From an uncultured Eubacteriales bacterium (lineage in GTDB: Bacteria > Bacillota > Clostridia > Peptostreptococcales > Anaerovoracaceae), in NCBI GenBank assembly GCA_900547295.1, contig URGK01000052.1, positions 1-18,949 on the forward strand: a DNA stretch of 18,949 bases. Reading direction: 5' to 3'. Made by a program: the position numbers and the translations under genes. A model generated the notes under the pieces. It saw only the letters and a program-made list of their open reading frames with translations. It ran no database searches and was not told the origin of the DNA. Below, piece by piece: positions 1 to 9,729 of this stretch. The stretch's first letter is position 1; each line of letters opens with the position of its first letter.

Positions 1-26
1 AGGGCGAATTTGAGTATAAGTTTCAT
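1..26 (-). CDS. Start of an unidentified gene, cut by window edge
   Basis: Reading leftward, an ATG at 26-24 opens a frame encoding MKLILKFA before the window ends. The hydrophobic start with an early Lys would suit a signal peptide, but eight codons cannot establish that. The 40 bases upstream are AT-rich and show no Shine-Dalgarno, unlike almost every other gene in the window. That would be normal for Bacteroidota and agrees with the fimbrillin-like fragment next to it. The reading frame itself is uncertain. Confidence 0.3.
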
Positions 27-69
27 TTTATTATCTGATTGATTTGAATTATTATTGCCGCGTCTCGGT

Positions 70-216
70 TCAGAACTCAAGTTTGAACACGTCACCCGCT
101 TTGAGCGCAATCGGGGCTGCCGGCTTGTAGGTGAACGTCCTTCCGTCGTCCGTGCTGATGGTCAGGAACATCTTGCCGGCGGCTATTTCCTGTGCCAGAA
201 CGACCGCGGCTGTTTG
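70..216 (-). pseudogene. 3' fragment resembling the C-terminus of a Bacteroidota fimbrillin (Mfa-like)
   Basis: About 48 codons ending in TGA at 70-72 encode a stretch with an AQEIAAGKMFLTIS segment, then DDGRTFTYKPA and a final LKAGDVFKLEF. This follows the pattern I know from the end of fimbrillin family (Mfa-like) proteins of Bacteroidota: 'PQ-x-x-x-aGk-x-l-x-I', 'dGk-tytyk' and 'f-x-aGk-x-y-x-l'. The frame stays open to 300, but upstream of about 217 it is just the +1 frame of hsdR. The fragment is therefore a truncated 3' end joined to hsdR. Its base composition is visibly richer in G+C than hsdR. Family assignment rests on pattern memory only and is moderate. Confidence 0.45.
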
Positions 217-964
217 CATCTGCCCAGTAACATGTAAATTCAAAGCTGTTACTGGTTTTGCCTCTTTTTCCTTTCGCAGCCTTGGCGTCTTTAATAGCAT
301 TCCATCTGGTACTGTTGGAATAGTACTTGGTATTTGTTCCGTTTGATATTACGAAAATCTGCACATATTCAAACAGTCCTGAACCTACCCAGAATGAGTC
401 TCGCTGATAGCGATTAATCTGATTAAACGCTTCTTTAATAGCAACGCCTCTCCTTTTAAGTTCAATATGAACAAGAGGCAATCCGTTTACAAGGACTGTA
501 ACGTCATATCTGTTATCGTGTTTTGCCCCCTCAGACTGTGACACTTCATACTGATTTATTACCTGTAAGCTGTTATTGTGAATATTTCTTTTGTCTATAA
601 GGGTGATATTTCTGGAGGTCCCGTCATCTCTTTTAAGTACCTGCACATGATCTTCCTGAATCCTGCGTGCCTTATCCTCAATTCTGTCATTCTGACTGGC
701 AATAGATTCCTTGAAAAAGGTATTCCATTCATTGTCTGTAAAAACAACATTGTTTAAGGCTTCAAGTTTATTACGAAGATTAGCTACAAGGTCTGCTTCT
801 GTATGAATAGTAAGATACTCATAACCTTGTTCCTGAAGCATTCTTATAAAGTCTTTCTCAAGAGCAGCCTCACTCTGATAACTGTCAGACTTCACCTTGA
901 CAGGCTCATACTCTGTTACTACTGTATTTTCATTTGTCTGTGCAACTATATTAAAATACGGCAC
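205..964 (-). pseudogene. hsdR: Type I restriction enzyme R subunit, N-terminal part only
   Basis: HsdR cleaves DNA and drives ATP-dependent translocation in the HsdR2M2S1 complex. Start: GTG at 964-962, chosen because AAGGAGGGG lies six bases upstream; it follows the preceding stop by 17 bases. The first 249 residues are typical HsdR. They include the PD-(D/E)xK nuclease site, with D154 in NRYDVTV and E168/K170 in HIELKRRG, and end at SFEFTCYWADAN, where family members normally continue into the helicase domains. From about 217 downward the frame runs into unrelated DNA and stops at 92. The DEAD-box motor domains (some 700-800 residues) are absent. As it stands it cannot be a working R subunit. 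Either the gene is truly truncated or the contig is misjoined here. Confidence 0.85.
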
Positions 965-981
965 GCTTTCCCCTCCTTTTA

Positions 982-1926
982 TTAAACCAAAGTATCATTA
1001 TTACCCGAAACATTTTCTTTCATCAATTCCAAAAACCCAAAGTCAAATGTCCTCTCCAAATCATCATTATCCTTAAAGAAGAGGTAGTGAGCCTCTTTAG
1101 CTTTCACAATTTTTGCATATTCTCTTATCTGAGGAGTCTGAACAACTAATTTGTTCCTTTTATGATCATAAGGAATATCCGGATTATATGTTTGTAAAAA
1201 ATTTATGTTTGGAATAATAAGCCTCATTTCTGACTGTTCTTGATATTCGGGTAGTTTCCAAAAAATACTGTCAAACCCATTAGGGTTATCAAAAAACAAG
1301 TCTGATTTTTTATGTTTGTTATAGTCAACATCCCTAAAAAACAGAGGATTCTCCACCTTAAATCCACCATAATATCGTTTACTGGTGAGATTGTTTTTAT
1401 TATCTTCTATGGCCTTTGGAATTGATATAATCAATTCTTTAAAAAAAGCCTCCACGTCTGTAATAAAGAGAAAACTAGAATCATCTTCAGCGTAGCCTAT
1501 ATATTCCCGATACTTATCAAGATCAAAAATATACCCATTATACTGATTTTCGCCTTTATTAATTATAGCTAAATCTCTTTTGACGGAAAATGAATAAAAA
1601 CACATAGTTGGAATAAGTATCGTAGGAACGAATCTTAACAAACAATCGTATGAGTTACTGTTTTCGAGGATTAGTAAATGGTCTCCCATTGGGTTTCCAT
1701 GTATATCCTTCATTTCATTGATACGCTTATCAGATTTAAGTGTATGGGCAAAAACACATTCAAAATAATCGCCAATAGTTTCATCTTTGCACTTCATAGC
1801 ATAATCCAACCAATTAGCTGGACAACCAAACTCGACAAAACCCTCCTTATACATTGTTTGTATTTTTTCAGAATGGTCAATGCGCATAAGCACACTTGAT
1901 GTAACCCTTGAACTAACTTTAGCCAT
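982..1926 (-). CDS. Unknown protein within the type I R-M operon
   Basis: A 314-residue soluble protein without signal peptide or membrane segment, which I do not recognise with confidence. The ATG at 1926 has a weak AGAAAGGG ribosome site. The protein starts MAKVSSRV, has an early MYKEGFVEFGCPANWLDYA segment, and a later stretch with FFRDVDYNKHKKSD followed by FWKLPEYQEQSEMRLII. The arrangement 'F-x-K ... y-x-x-q-x-E-x-R-l-i' recalls DUF2971-like proteins found near restriction and abortive-infection genes, but this is a weak resemblance. It sits 17 bases after hsdS and 17 bases before hsdR, so it is co-transcribed with the R-M subunits and likely contributes to defence or its control. A control protein, extra effector or anti-restriction guard are all possible. 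Confidence 0.75.
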   Translation of the reverse strand: MAKVSSRVTSSVLMRIDHSEKIQTMYKEGFVEFGCPANWLDYAMKCKDETIGDYFECVFAHTLKSDKRINEMKDIHGNPMGDHLLILENSNSYDCLLRFVPTILIPTMCFYSFSVKRDLAIINKGENQYNGYIFDLDKYREYIGYAEDDSSFLFITDVEAFFKELIISIPKAIEDNKNNLTSKRYYGGFKVENPLFFRDVDYNKHKKSDLFFDNPNGFDSIFWKLPEYQEQSEMRLIIPNINFLQTYNPDIPYDHKRNKLVVQTPQIREYAKIVKAKEAHYLFFKDNDDLERTFDFGFLELMKENVSGNNDTLV

Positions 1927-1943
1927 TTATTGCCCTTTCTAAA

Positions 1944-3731
<1,788 letters not shown>

Positions 3732-3733
3732 AT

Positions 3734-4516
3734 CTACTCCTTTTCATTGTCCCAACCCAAGCACGCTAAGGCTTCTTGTAATTCGCTTTTGTTTTGAACG
3801 TTATCTAAAATACCTATAACCAATCTCTTTAAAGGTTCAAACTTTTTCATTTCCTCTTCATCATTATATGCACCATGTACCACGCCGCTAAGTTCTTCAA
3901 ATAATCTATATCTCTTATCTTCGAATTCTGTTGGCACTATTTTATATTTTTCATCAACCATTTTTAGTAATTTGGAAAAATTACCCGGGCTACCATTATC
4001 GTGTTTGCCATATTCAATACTTTCTCTATCTGCAATTTCTATTAGAACAGTTTCATATATCTTTCGCAAGTATACAATCGCTCCTGCTCCAAAACCGCAC
4101 CAATAAGCTTGCTCTGCTTTTTCTAAAAGCTTTGAAAAGGCTCCATACTTTTGATATATACTTTCGACATTTTCATTCAAATGCTCACTTCTTTTTATAA
4201 TTTTCACTTTGGGATTTAATTTATTTATCTCTTCTTCGCTCTCAATTAAAAACCATGCTTCTATTTTTTCTCCACAACTGCAAGCTAAAACACTATCAAT
4301 ACTTATTTTGTTATGATCAACGCAAATACATCTTATTTTGCCTTGAGATGAAAAGGTTCTCTGGTTATCACATTCTTTACAAAAATAATTCAACCCAATA
4401 GTCCCTACATCTAAGTCTATTTGTTGCCCTATTCTACATTTCTTATTTACCAAAAATCCCTCTACTTGTTGATACTCATGCTGTGGCGGTTTTGATAATA
4501 AATCACAAAGCCTCAT
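3734..4516 (-). CDS. DUF4145-like protein with N-terminal cysteine pairs, R-M operon accessory
   Basis: A 260-residue soluble protein. The N-terminal part has three cysteine pairs: C46-x2-C49, C63-x-C65 and C79-x-C81. These suggest one or two zinc-binding ribbons. The C-terminal half (about 130-250) is helical, with AIVYLRKIYETVLIEIA and LFEELSGVVHGAYNDEEE, the pattern of DUF4145 domains, which often travel with restriction genes. The function of that domain is not established; a nucleic-acid-related or regulatory role is my inference. It begins three bases after the hsdM stop and ends two bases before hsdS, whose ribosome site lies in its last codons, so the three are translationally linked. 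Gene reality is near certain; the domain name is moderate. Confidence 0.8.
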   Translation of the reverse strand: MRLCDLLSKPPQHEYQQVEGFLVNKKCRIGQQIDLDVGTIGLNYFCKECDNQRTFSSQGKIRCICVDHNKISIDSVLACSCGEKIEAWFLIESEEEINKLNPKVKIIKRSEHLNENVESIYQKYGAFSKLLEKAEQAYWCGFGAGAIVYLRKIYETVLIEIADRESIEYGKHDNGSPGNFSKLLKMVDEKYKIVPTEFEDKRYRLFEELSGVVHGAYNDEEEMKKFEPLKRLVIGILDNVQNKSELQEALACLGWDNEKE

Positions 4517-4519
4517 TGT

Positions 4520-6082
4520 TTATCCCTCTATTTCTGCAATTATCTCATCAATTGCTTTGCGTAGTTCTTCTTCTTTTTTTACTATTTCCTTAATCTGTGC
4601 ATTTAGCTCTACTATGTCAATCTTCTCTCTGGTATCCTCAGCCCCAACATAAGTTGATACAGACAAATTATAATCGTTTTCTTCTATCTCATCATAAGTA
4701 GCAAGATGGGAAAAATGCTCTGTTTCTTCACGCTTCGCATATGTATCCACAACCTTGTCCATATTCTCCTGCGTAAGCTTATTGTTGTTTGTAACCTTGA
4801 TACACTCATTTGTAGCATCGATGAATAAGGTTCTGTTATCAGCTTTGTTCTTCTTTAAAATCATAATGCAGGTAGCAATAGAAGTTCCAAAGAACAGATT
4901 ACTTGGAAGCTGAATTACACAATCAATGTAGTTGTTGTCAATCAGATATTTTCTTATCTTCTTTTCGGCTCCGCCTCTATACATAATTCCCGGAAAACAT
5001 ACTATTGCTGCTGTTCCGTTAGATGCAAGCCATGACAGCGAATGCATTATAAAGGCAAGGTCTGCCTTACTCTTTGGTGCCAGTACTCCTGCCGGAGAAA
5101 ATCTGGGATCATTGATAAGCAGCGGGTTGTCATCTCCTGCCCATTTGATTGAATATGGAGGATTTGAAACTATAAGCTCAAACGGCTCATCGTCCCAATG
5201 CTGCGGTGATATAAGGGTATCTTCGCAGGCAATATCGAATTTATCCGGTTCTATATCGTGAAGAAACATATTGATTCTGCACAGGTTATATGTAGTGATA
5301 TTAATTTCCTGACCGTAGAAGCCGTTTCTGACAGCATCTTTACCAAGCACTTTTTCTGCCTTGAGAAGAAGTGAACCTGATCCGCACGCAGGGTCATACA
5401 CCTTGTTTACTTCTGTTTTGCCGACAGTACCAAGCCTTGTAAGAAGCTCTGATACATCTGCCGGTGTGAAAAATTCTCCACCTGATTTTCCTGCATTAGA
5501 TGCATACATCGTCATCAGATATTCATACGCATCACCAAAAGCGTCTATATCATGATCTTTAACATTTCCAAGATTCATAGATGCAACGCCGTTAATAAGC
5601 TTAACAAGTTTCTCATTTCTTTTCGCTACTGTTGCACCTAGTTTGTTGCTGTTTACATCAAAGTCGTCAAACAGTCCCGCCATGTCATTTTCTGATGATG
5701 TACCTTTTGCCGAATTTTCTATGCCATTGAAAACGGCTTCTAAAGTCATATTAAGGTTTTCATCATCTGCGGCCTTTTCTTTGACATTCCAAAACAAATG
5801 ACTAGGCTTAATAAAGAAGCCTTTCGTTGATATAAGCTCTTCCCTAGCACCTTCTGCATCTTCATCAGAAAGCTTTGCATAATCAAATCCTTCGTTTCCT
5901 GCCTCTGCCTCACCATCGTTTATATATGAGGCAAAGTTTTCTGAAATGTACCTGTAAAAAAGCATTCCAAGTACATACTGCTTAAAGTCCCAACCGTCAA
6001 CACTTCCTCTGAGATCATCTGCAATGCTCCATATTGTGCGATGCAGTTCTGCTCTTTCCTGTTCCTTTTTGATGTCTGCCAT
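4520..6082 (-). CDS. hsdM: Type I R-M DNA methyltransferase (adenine-specific) M subunit
   Basis: A 520-residue HsdM, which methylates adenine using S-adenosylmethionine and forms the M2S modification enzyme. The order is typical: N-terminal helical domain (IWSIADDLRGSVDGWDFKQYVLGMLFYRYIS), a GGEFFTPADVSELL entry to the catalytic domain near 205, SAM-binding motif I DPACGSGSLLL near 230, and catalytic motif IV NPPY near 306. The C-terminal part ends in a Glu/Lys-rich coiled coil, as expected for contact with HsdS. Length matches the family. The start ATG has GGAAGG seven bases upstream. It is the first gene of the operon, behind the promoter at 6202-6231, and looks intact, so the system may still methylate even if hsdR is broken. 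Confidence 0.96.
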   Translation of the reverse strand: MADIKKEQERAELHRTIWSIADDLRGSVDGWDFKQYVLGMLFYRYISENFASYINDGEAEAGNEGFDYAKLSDEDAEGAREELISTKGFFIKPSHLFWNVKEKAADDENLNMTLEAVFNGIENSAKGTSSENDMAGLFDDFDVNSNKLGATVAKRNEKLVKLINGVASMNLGNVKDHDIDAFGDAYEYLMTMYASNAGKSGGEFFTPADVSELLTRLGTVGKTEVNKVYDPACGSGSLLLKAEKVLGKDAVRNGFYGQEINITTYNLCRINMFLHDIEPDKFDIACEDTLISPQHWDDEPFELIVSNPPYSIKWAGDDNPLLINDPRFSPAGVLAPKSKADLAFIMHSLSWLASNGTAAIVCFPGIMYRGGAEKKIRKYLIDNNYIDCVIQLPSNLFFGTSIATCIMILKKNKADNRTLFIDATNECIKVTNNNKLTQENMDKVVDTYAKREETEHFSHLATYDEIEENDYNLSVSTYVGAEDTREKIDIVELNAQIKEIVKKEEELRKAIDEIIAEIEG

Positions 6083-6201
6083 TTTAATTCCTTCCAGTTT
6101 CTATTCTTTTTTCGTACAAAATCCTTTATGTGTCCAATATTGCAATCTATGGCTGTTCTTGCCTTTACACTTGTTGATTGCTCTCTTTCTGTATTTACAC
6201 T

Positions 6202-6231
6202 ATTATATACCACTTATAATCATTATGGCAA
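6202..6231 (-). promoter_or_regulatory. Probable promoter of the hsd operon
   Basis: On the minus strand TTGCCA (6226-6231) is followed after 18 bases by TATAAT (6202-6207). This is a five-of-six -35 box and a perfect -10 box about 120 bases before the hsdM start. The predicted leader of 110-120 bases contains no clear regulatory element that I can identify. Confidence 0.6.
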
Positions 6232-6235
6232 ACTA

Positions 6236-6568
6236 AACTTACTATTCGTCTGCCACCTCAAATATAAGTTGTTTGAATACAGCATAAAAATGCTGCATTA
6301 AATTAAAATGCAACATCTATAAAGGCTGCCGTATCAGGCAGAATTGTTCTGTTTTTCGGCAGACTGCTTTGACTAAAATTATCTTTTCCTTGACCAATTA
6401 TTAAAAACTTCAGTCAATGTTCATTGGCTGAATTTCAAGCAATATCAATTATTTTCACTTTACGGTTCTGAATGTTTCTGTTTTGATTGCATCAGCAGAT
6501 TCAGCCAGACAATGCTGTGTCACTGCTTCCTAAAGCAGATGTATATATAATTACTCTTTCTAGCCATC
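6236..6568. other. Gene-free stretch rich in inverted repeats
   Basis: No plausible gene on either strand. It contains several short dyads: CAGCAT/ATGCTG with an AAAA loop at 6280-6295; an imperfect AATGCTGCATT/AAATGCAACAT pair at 6289-6316; CTGCC/GGCAG at 6326-6341; a nine- to eleven-pair hairpin at 6409-6432, followed leftward by GTTTTT; and CTGCTT/AAGCAG near 6517-6540. The density is higher than in the other intergenic regions of this window. It may hold a small structured RNA, tandem terminators or remnants of a small mobile element. Nothing here lets me choose between them. Confidence 0.5.
6403..6432 (-). terminator. Terminator-like hairpin in the intergenic region
   Basis: Read leftward, TTCAGCCAA pairs with TTGACTGAA (one wobble pair) and is followed by GTTTTT. 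This is the form of an intrinsic terminator. It lies 214 bases beyond the surface-protein stop codon, behind a first hairpin, so it could be a back-up terminator or end a small RNA. Confidence 0.4.
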
Positions 6569-6624
6569 TTAAACAACAGTACCGCCATAAGGCGATACTT
6601 TGTCCCGGCGGTAGTGTTGTTTAA
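6569..6624 (-). terminator. Long hairpin after the surface-protein gene, likely terminator
   Basis: Eighteen-base arms (6569-6586 and 6607-6624) are complementary except for one position and start 22 bases after the stop codon. Read leftward, a second, tighter hairpin is nested at the distal side: GTATCGCC pairs with GGCGGTAC (6579-6598) around a TTAT loop. It is followed by TGTTGTTT, which has the form of an intrinsic terminator. The two foldings exclude each other, because the distal arm is shared. The ends are TTAA on both sides. Confidence 0.55.
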
Positions 6625-6645
6625 ATTATTCCTTCGTTTATTATA

Positions 6646-8982
6646 TTATTTACTCCAACGTCTGTTTGCATATTTACACTGTTTAATTGCAGTCTGTGCA
6701 ATCAGTTCTCCATCTTTGTCATAGATCATAATGTTCGCTTTGTAGTAGTACATCACACCGTCCCTGCCCGCTGTATTAATATATAAAGGAACATTTTTTG
6801 TTACGGTCGCTTTATATCCTGATGATTTTTTAGTGCTCCTGTAAAATTTATACTTAACCGTATAACCGAGTTTTTCCAGTTCTTTAATTTCATCAAACTG
6901 CCCCTGCAACTTAACTCTGATATTACCATTTTTGAGTTTTTGGGATCTGGCCTTAAATTCAAGCCCGCTTATGAGTTCTTTAACCTTTTTGTCAAGCTCT
7001 GCATCATCAGCTCCGCTGTCTTTCTTTTTGGCAGTAACAACAAGCTTATCTCCTGTCCTAAGATCTTTGATTTCTGTTACCTTTCCTTTGGAATTCCCGT
7101 TAAGAACAACGTCATCGAGTTCATATTCTTCTTCTATTGTTATTGTTGCGGTTTTTCCATCTGCGCTGAGAGTAACTTTTACACCCTCTCCTGCCTGAAT
7201 GTCAGGTTTCTGAACCGGTGGTATGTAACCTCCGCCCGAACTGTTTTTTATAACACTGAACTTAAGCTGCAATTCGGACTTTGTATCATTGCTCCCCAGA
7301 ATTGTTACTGTTTCGTTATAGGTTCCTTCTGCAAGGGCTTCCTTTGGCTGCACAGTGAAATCTGCTGTTTCACGCGGCCCAATCTCAGCAGGAAGGTTTC
7401 CTGTTATAATGTAGTTGCTGTTCTCTGCTGACTGTATTCCTGTAACACTGACAGTTTCATTTCCTGTGTTTTTTAAGGTCACTGTCTTTGCAGCAGGCTG
7501 CGTGTAGCCTGTTTTTACTGTCCCGAAATCCAGTTCGGAAGGTGTCGCTGCAATGGCATACACAGGCTCACTTGTCTGAATTTTGACCCAGCGTTTTTTA
7601 TAAGTTTCTGCACTTGTCGCACTAGCAGATACCGCAGCGGCTTCGGAGTCCCCTGCTGTGACAGTCGGAGTTAAACCCTCTGCATATGTTGGAGCCGGGG
7701 ATATCGCTTCAATACTGCCTTTGCTGGCCGTCGTTTCTGCACTGGCCACAACAGTACCGCCGTTGATATATATATTCTTGAAGTCGAGACCCATACACTT
7801 GCAGATATCGTCATTTCTGCTTTCTCTTCCTATCGCTTTTATATATGCATTCCCGGAAACTGTCAGTGTCCGATTGATACTTTCGTCTACATTATAACGA
7901 TTTACAGCTATTCCAAAATTACTCCCCTCGGATATGCCTCCTTCTGCGTGCAGGAATGAATTATATCTCACGCTTGCAACCAGCGGTTTACTAAGATCAC
8001 TATGGTAAAGATATATTCCTGCACTATTGGCTGCCTGATTTATTGACTTACCTCCAAATGCATATACACGAGCATAGGAGGAAAGGGAAATCTCTGACGT
8101 GCGGATTCCTCCGCTGTAGCTATACTCCGTAGCACTATCTCCCTGCTTTGTTACGTTTCCTCCGTAGCATCTAACAACGGCGTTATCGCCAATGGACAGG
8201 CTGTTAAATGGCCGCATCCCGTAACTGGTTCTTGATTCTGCCGCACAAACATCCCCGCCGCGTGCTGTAATATTTGCGTTATCTGCAATTGTCACCATGT
8301 TACCTATAATACCCGCACTGTGTGCAGAGCGAAAGGAGCTTCTACTCTCACCTCCATATGCTTCTATAACAGCATTTTCTTTTATAACGAGTTCCTTTGC
8401 AAAACAATAAATGCCGGCGCTTGTCCGCTGGCCCTGTTTGAGGTTGTTTGAATTATCAAGCGCACCGCCCTTTGCAATCAGTTTACCGCTGCCGCGTATC
8501 GTAAGCTGTCCTTCATAGCTTTCCCTGTTTCCTACTCCAGCAGATGAAAAAACTGTCCCCCCGATGTCTTCGCCTGTGGCGTCACATACCTGTACTAAGC
8601 TTTCTGTTCCTTCTTTTAACACAATCTCAATTGTATCATTTGGGAGAAATATACCATAGTACTCGTTGTTTATTCTTACAGGCTCAGTAACAGTAATCCG
8701 GGCGCCGAAAAGCGTTAAGACCTTGTTTTGATGATCCCATTCCCATCCTTCTGCACTATCGTTTACAGAAGCAGTTGTAAAATCAACTGTCTTTTCATTT
8801 CCGTTTGTCGCCATATATTTTCCGTTCGTACTTGTCAGATCCAACGTGGTCGTTCTGGTTACAACAGTGTTCGCGGTGTTTCCGCTCTCAGCGTACCCCT
8901 CCCCAGCTCCTACGAGCGGCATCATTGTGAACGTCATACATAACGTCAGCAGTATTATAAGAATTTGTCTTCTTCGTATCAT
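6646..8982 (-). CDS. Secreted surface protein with beta-helix-like repeats and choice-of-anchor-D-like domain
   Basis: A 778-residue exported protein. The N-terminus MIRRRQ plus a hydrophobic run to about residue 26 is a signal peptide. Residues about 80-440 form irregular beta-strand units with recurring turns such as AKGG, AYGG, ARGG, CYGG, AFGG and AEGG, consistent with a right-handed beta-helix of an adhesin or carbohydrate-binding protein. Residues about 478-582 (SELDFGTVKTGYTQPAAKTV onward) match the choice-of-anchor-D / HYDIN-type Ig fold. A Gly/Pro linker (SSGGGYIPP) follows, then a short beta domain and a C-terminal module (about 657-778) ending YYYKANIMIYDKDGELIAQT and KQCKYANRRW. 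I recall this ending from secreted clostridial proteins. No LPXTG or SLH motif is present, so the means of attachment is unknown. Start ATG follows AAAGGAG by eight bases. Confidence 0.85.
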   Translation of the reverse strand: MIRRRQILIILLTLCMTFTMMPLVGAGEGYAESGNTANTVVTRTTTLDLTSTNGKYMATNGNEKTVDFTTASVNDSAEGWEWDHQNKVLTLFGARITVTEPVRINNEYYGIFLPNDTIEIVLKEGTESLVQVCDATGEDIGGTVFSSAGVGNRESYEGQLTIRGSGKLIAKGGALDNSNNLKQGQRTSAGIYCFAKELVIKENAVIEAYGGESRSSFRSAHSAGIIGNMVTIADNANITARGGDVCAAESRTSYGMRPFNSLSIGDNAVVRCYGGNVTKQGDSATEYSYSGGIRTSEISLSSYARVYAFGGKSINQAANSAGIYLYHSDLSKPLVASVRYNSFLHAEGGISEGSNFGIAVNRYNVDESINRTLTVSGNAYIKAIGRESRNDDICKCMGLDFKNIYINGGTVVASAETTASKGSIEAISPAPTYAEGLTPTVTAGDSEAAAVSASATSAETYKKRWVKIQTSEPVYAIAATPSELDFGTVKTGYTQPAAKTVTLKNTGNETVSVTGIQSAENSNYIITGNLPAEIGPRETADFTVQPKEALAEGTYNETVTILGSNDTKSELQLKFSVIKNSSGGGYIPPVQKPDIQAGEGVKVTLSADGKTATITIEEEYELDDVVLNGNSKGKVTEIKDLRTGDKLVVTAKKKDSGADDAELDKKVKELISGLEFKARSQKLKNGNIRVKLQGQFDEIKELEKLGYTVKYKFYRSTKKSSGYKATVTKNVPLYINTAGRDGVMYYYKANIMIYDKDGELIAQTAIKQCKYANRRWSK

Positions 8983-9012
8983 CTTCTCATCTCCTTTCTC
9001 ATCCTATCTTCC

Positions 9013-9032
9013 GGCGGCATATTGCATCCGCC
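9013..9032 (-). promoter_or_regulatory. Hairpin in the 5' leader of the surface-protein gene
   Basis: GGCGG and CCGCC (9013-9017 and 9028-9032) form a GC-rich stem about 20 bases upstream of the Shine-Dalgarno. A second pairing, GCTTGGAAA with TTTCCAAAGC, lies just upstream at about 9034-9073. The leader is therefore largely structured. I recognise no known riboswitch class in it. Confidence 0.4.
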
Positions 9033-9094
9033 TGCTTTGGAAACAAAATGCAAAACTCTAATTTTTCCAAGCTTCATCTGATTTGTTACTTCGC

Positions 9095-9123
9095 ATTTTA
9101 CACGATAGTATATTCATTGTAAA
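9095..9123 (-). promoter_or_regulatory. Probable promoter of the surface-protein gene
   Basis: On the minus strand TTTACA (9118-9123) and TAAAAT (9095-9100) are separated by 17 bases, each matching consensus at five of six positions. The predicted transcript starts near 9088, giving a leader of about 105 bases. Confidence 0.55.
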
Positions 9124-9242
9124 GTATAAGTTTTTTAGTAATCTTCTTTGTATTGCATCTTTAGAGATCAGCTTATGTATTAGCGGCGGCAGAAGTGATA
9201 TTGCAAGATTCAGACCACAAATCATTCAAACCTTTATTGCAC

Positions 9243-9284
9243 AAAAAAACCGATCTGTATTCAAATTACAAACACAAACCGGTT
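9243..9284 (-). terminator. Probable terminator of the aromatic operon
   Basis: Leftward, 17 bases after the aroQ stop, AACCG (9280-9284) pairs with CGGTT (9248-9252). The latter runs into a T tract down to 9243. An inner TGTA/TACA pair shortens the large loop. The stem is modest, so this is a likely rather than certain terminator. Confidence 0.5.
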
Positions 9285-9301
9285 CTATTCAATTTGTAAA
9301 T

Positions 9302-9724
9302 CTATCCGCAGAAATAGTCAATCGCCTCTACATAACCGTCAAAACCTCTGCCGCATATAGTCTTGGCTGCCGCAAGGGAAACATAGGAACGTTTCCGAAA
9401 TTCCTCCCGGCTGTTTATATCCGACAGATGAACCTCTACGGTTCTGATGCCCGTAGCTTTGAGAGCATCAAGTATGGCAATGCTGGTATGGGTATAAGCT
9501 GCGGGATTTATTATTATACCGTCCGTATTTCCGTAGGCCTGCTGGATTTTATCAACTATAAAGCCCTCAGTATTTGACTGGTAAATCTCAACCTCAATGC
9601 CTTTTTGCTCACAGGTTTTCTCTATGAGGCGCACAAGCTCCTCATAGGTGTTTTTACCGTATATATCGGGCTCTCTTATGCCCAGCATATTCAGATTAGG
9701 TCCGTTTATAACCAGAAGTTTCAT
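9302..9724 (-). CDS. aroQ: Type II 3-dehydroquinate dehydratase
   Basis: Converts 3-dehydroquinate to 3-dehydroshikimate, step three of the shikimate pathway, in the cytoplasm. At 140 residues it has the small type II size. It shows LVINGPNLNMLGIREPDIYG at the N-terminus, including the catalytic-loop Arg and Tyr. The general-base segment SNTEGFIVDKIQQA follows, then INPAAYTHTSIAILDAL and the EVHLSDINSREEFR motif. No type I (aroD) gene occurs in the window, so this enzyme fills the step. It is the last gene of the operon. Its ribosome site GGGAGG lies in the final codons of the preceding fusion gene, which suggests translational coupling. The terminator follows directly. Confidence 0.96.
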   Translation of the reverse strand: MKLLVINGPNLNMLGIREPDIYGKNTYEELVRLIEKTCEQKGIEVEIYQSNTEGFIVDKIQQAYGNTDGIIINPAAYTHTSIAILDALKATGIRTVEVHLSDINSREEFRKRSYVSLAAAKTICGRGFDGYVEAIDYFCG

Positions 9725-9729
9725 CTGTA

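Noticed and set aside
5920..6213. Leftward 97-codon open frame at the hsdM start
   Set aside because: It lies across the hsd promoter and shares most of its length with hsdM in another frame; hsdM has the clear motifs and ribosome site.
9083..9577. Plus-strand open frame of 164 codons
   Set aside because: It runs antisense to aroQ, whose motifs are unmistakable, and crosses the surface-protein promoter; no ribosome site.
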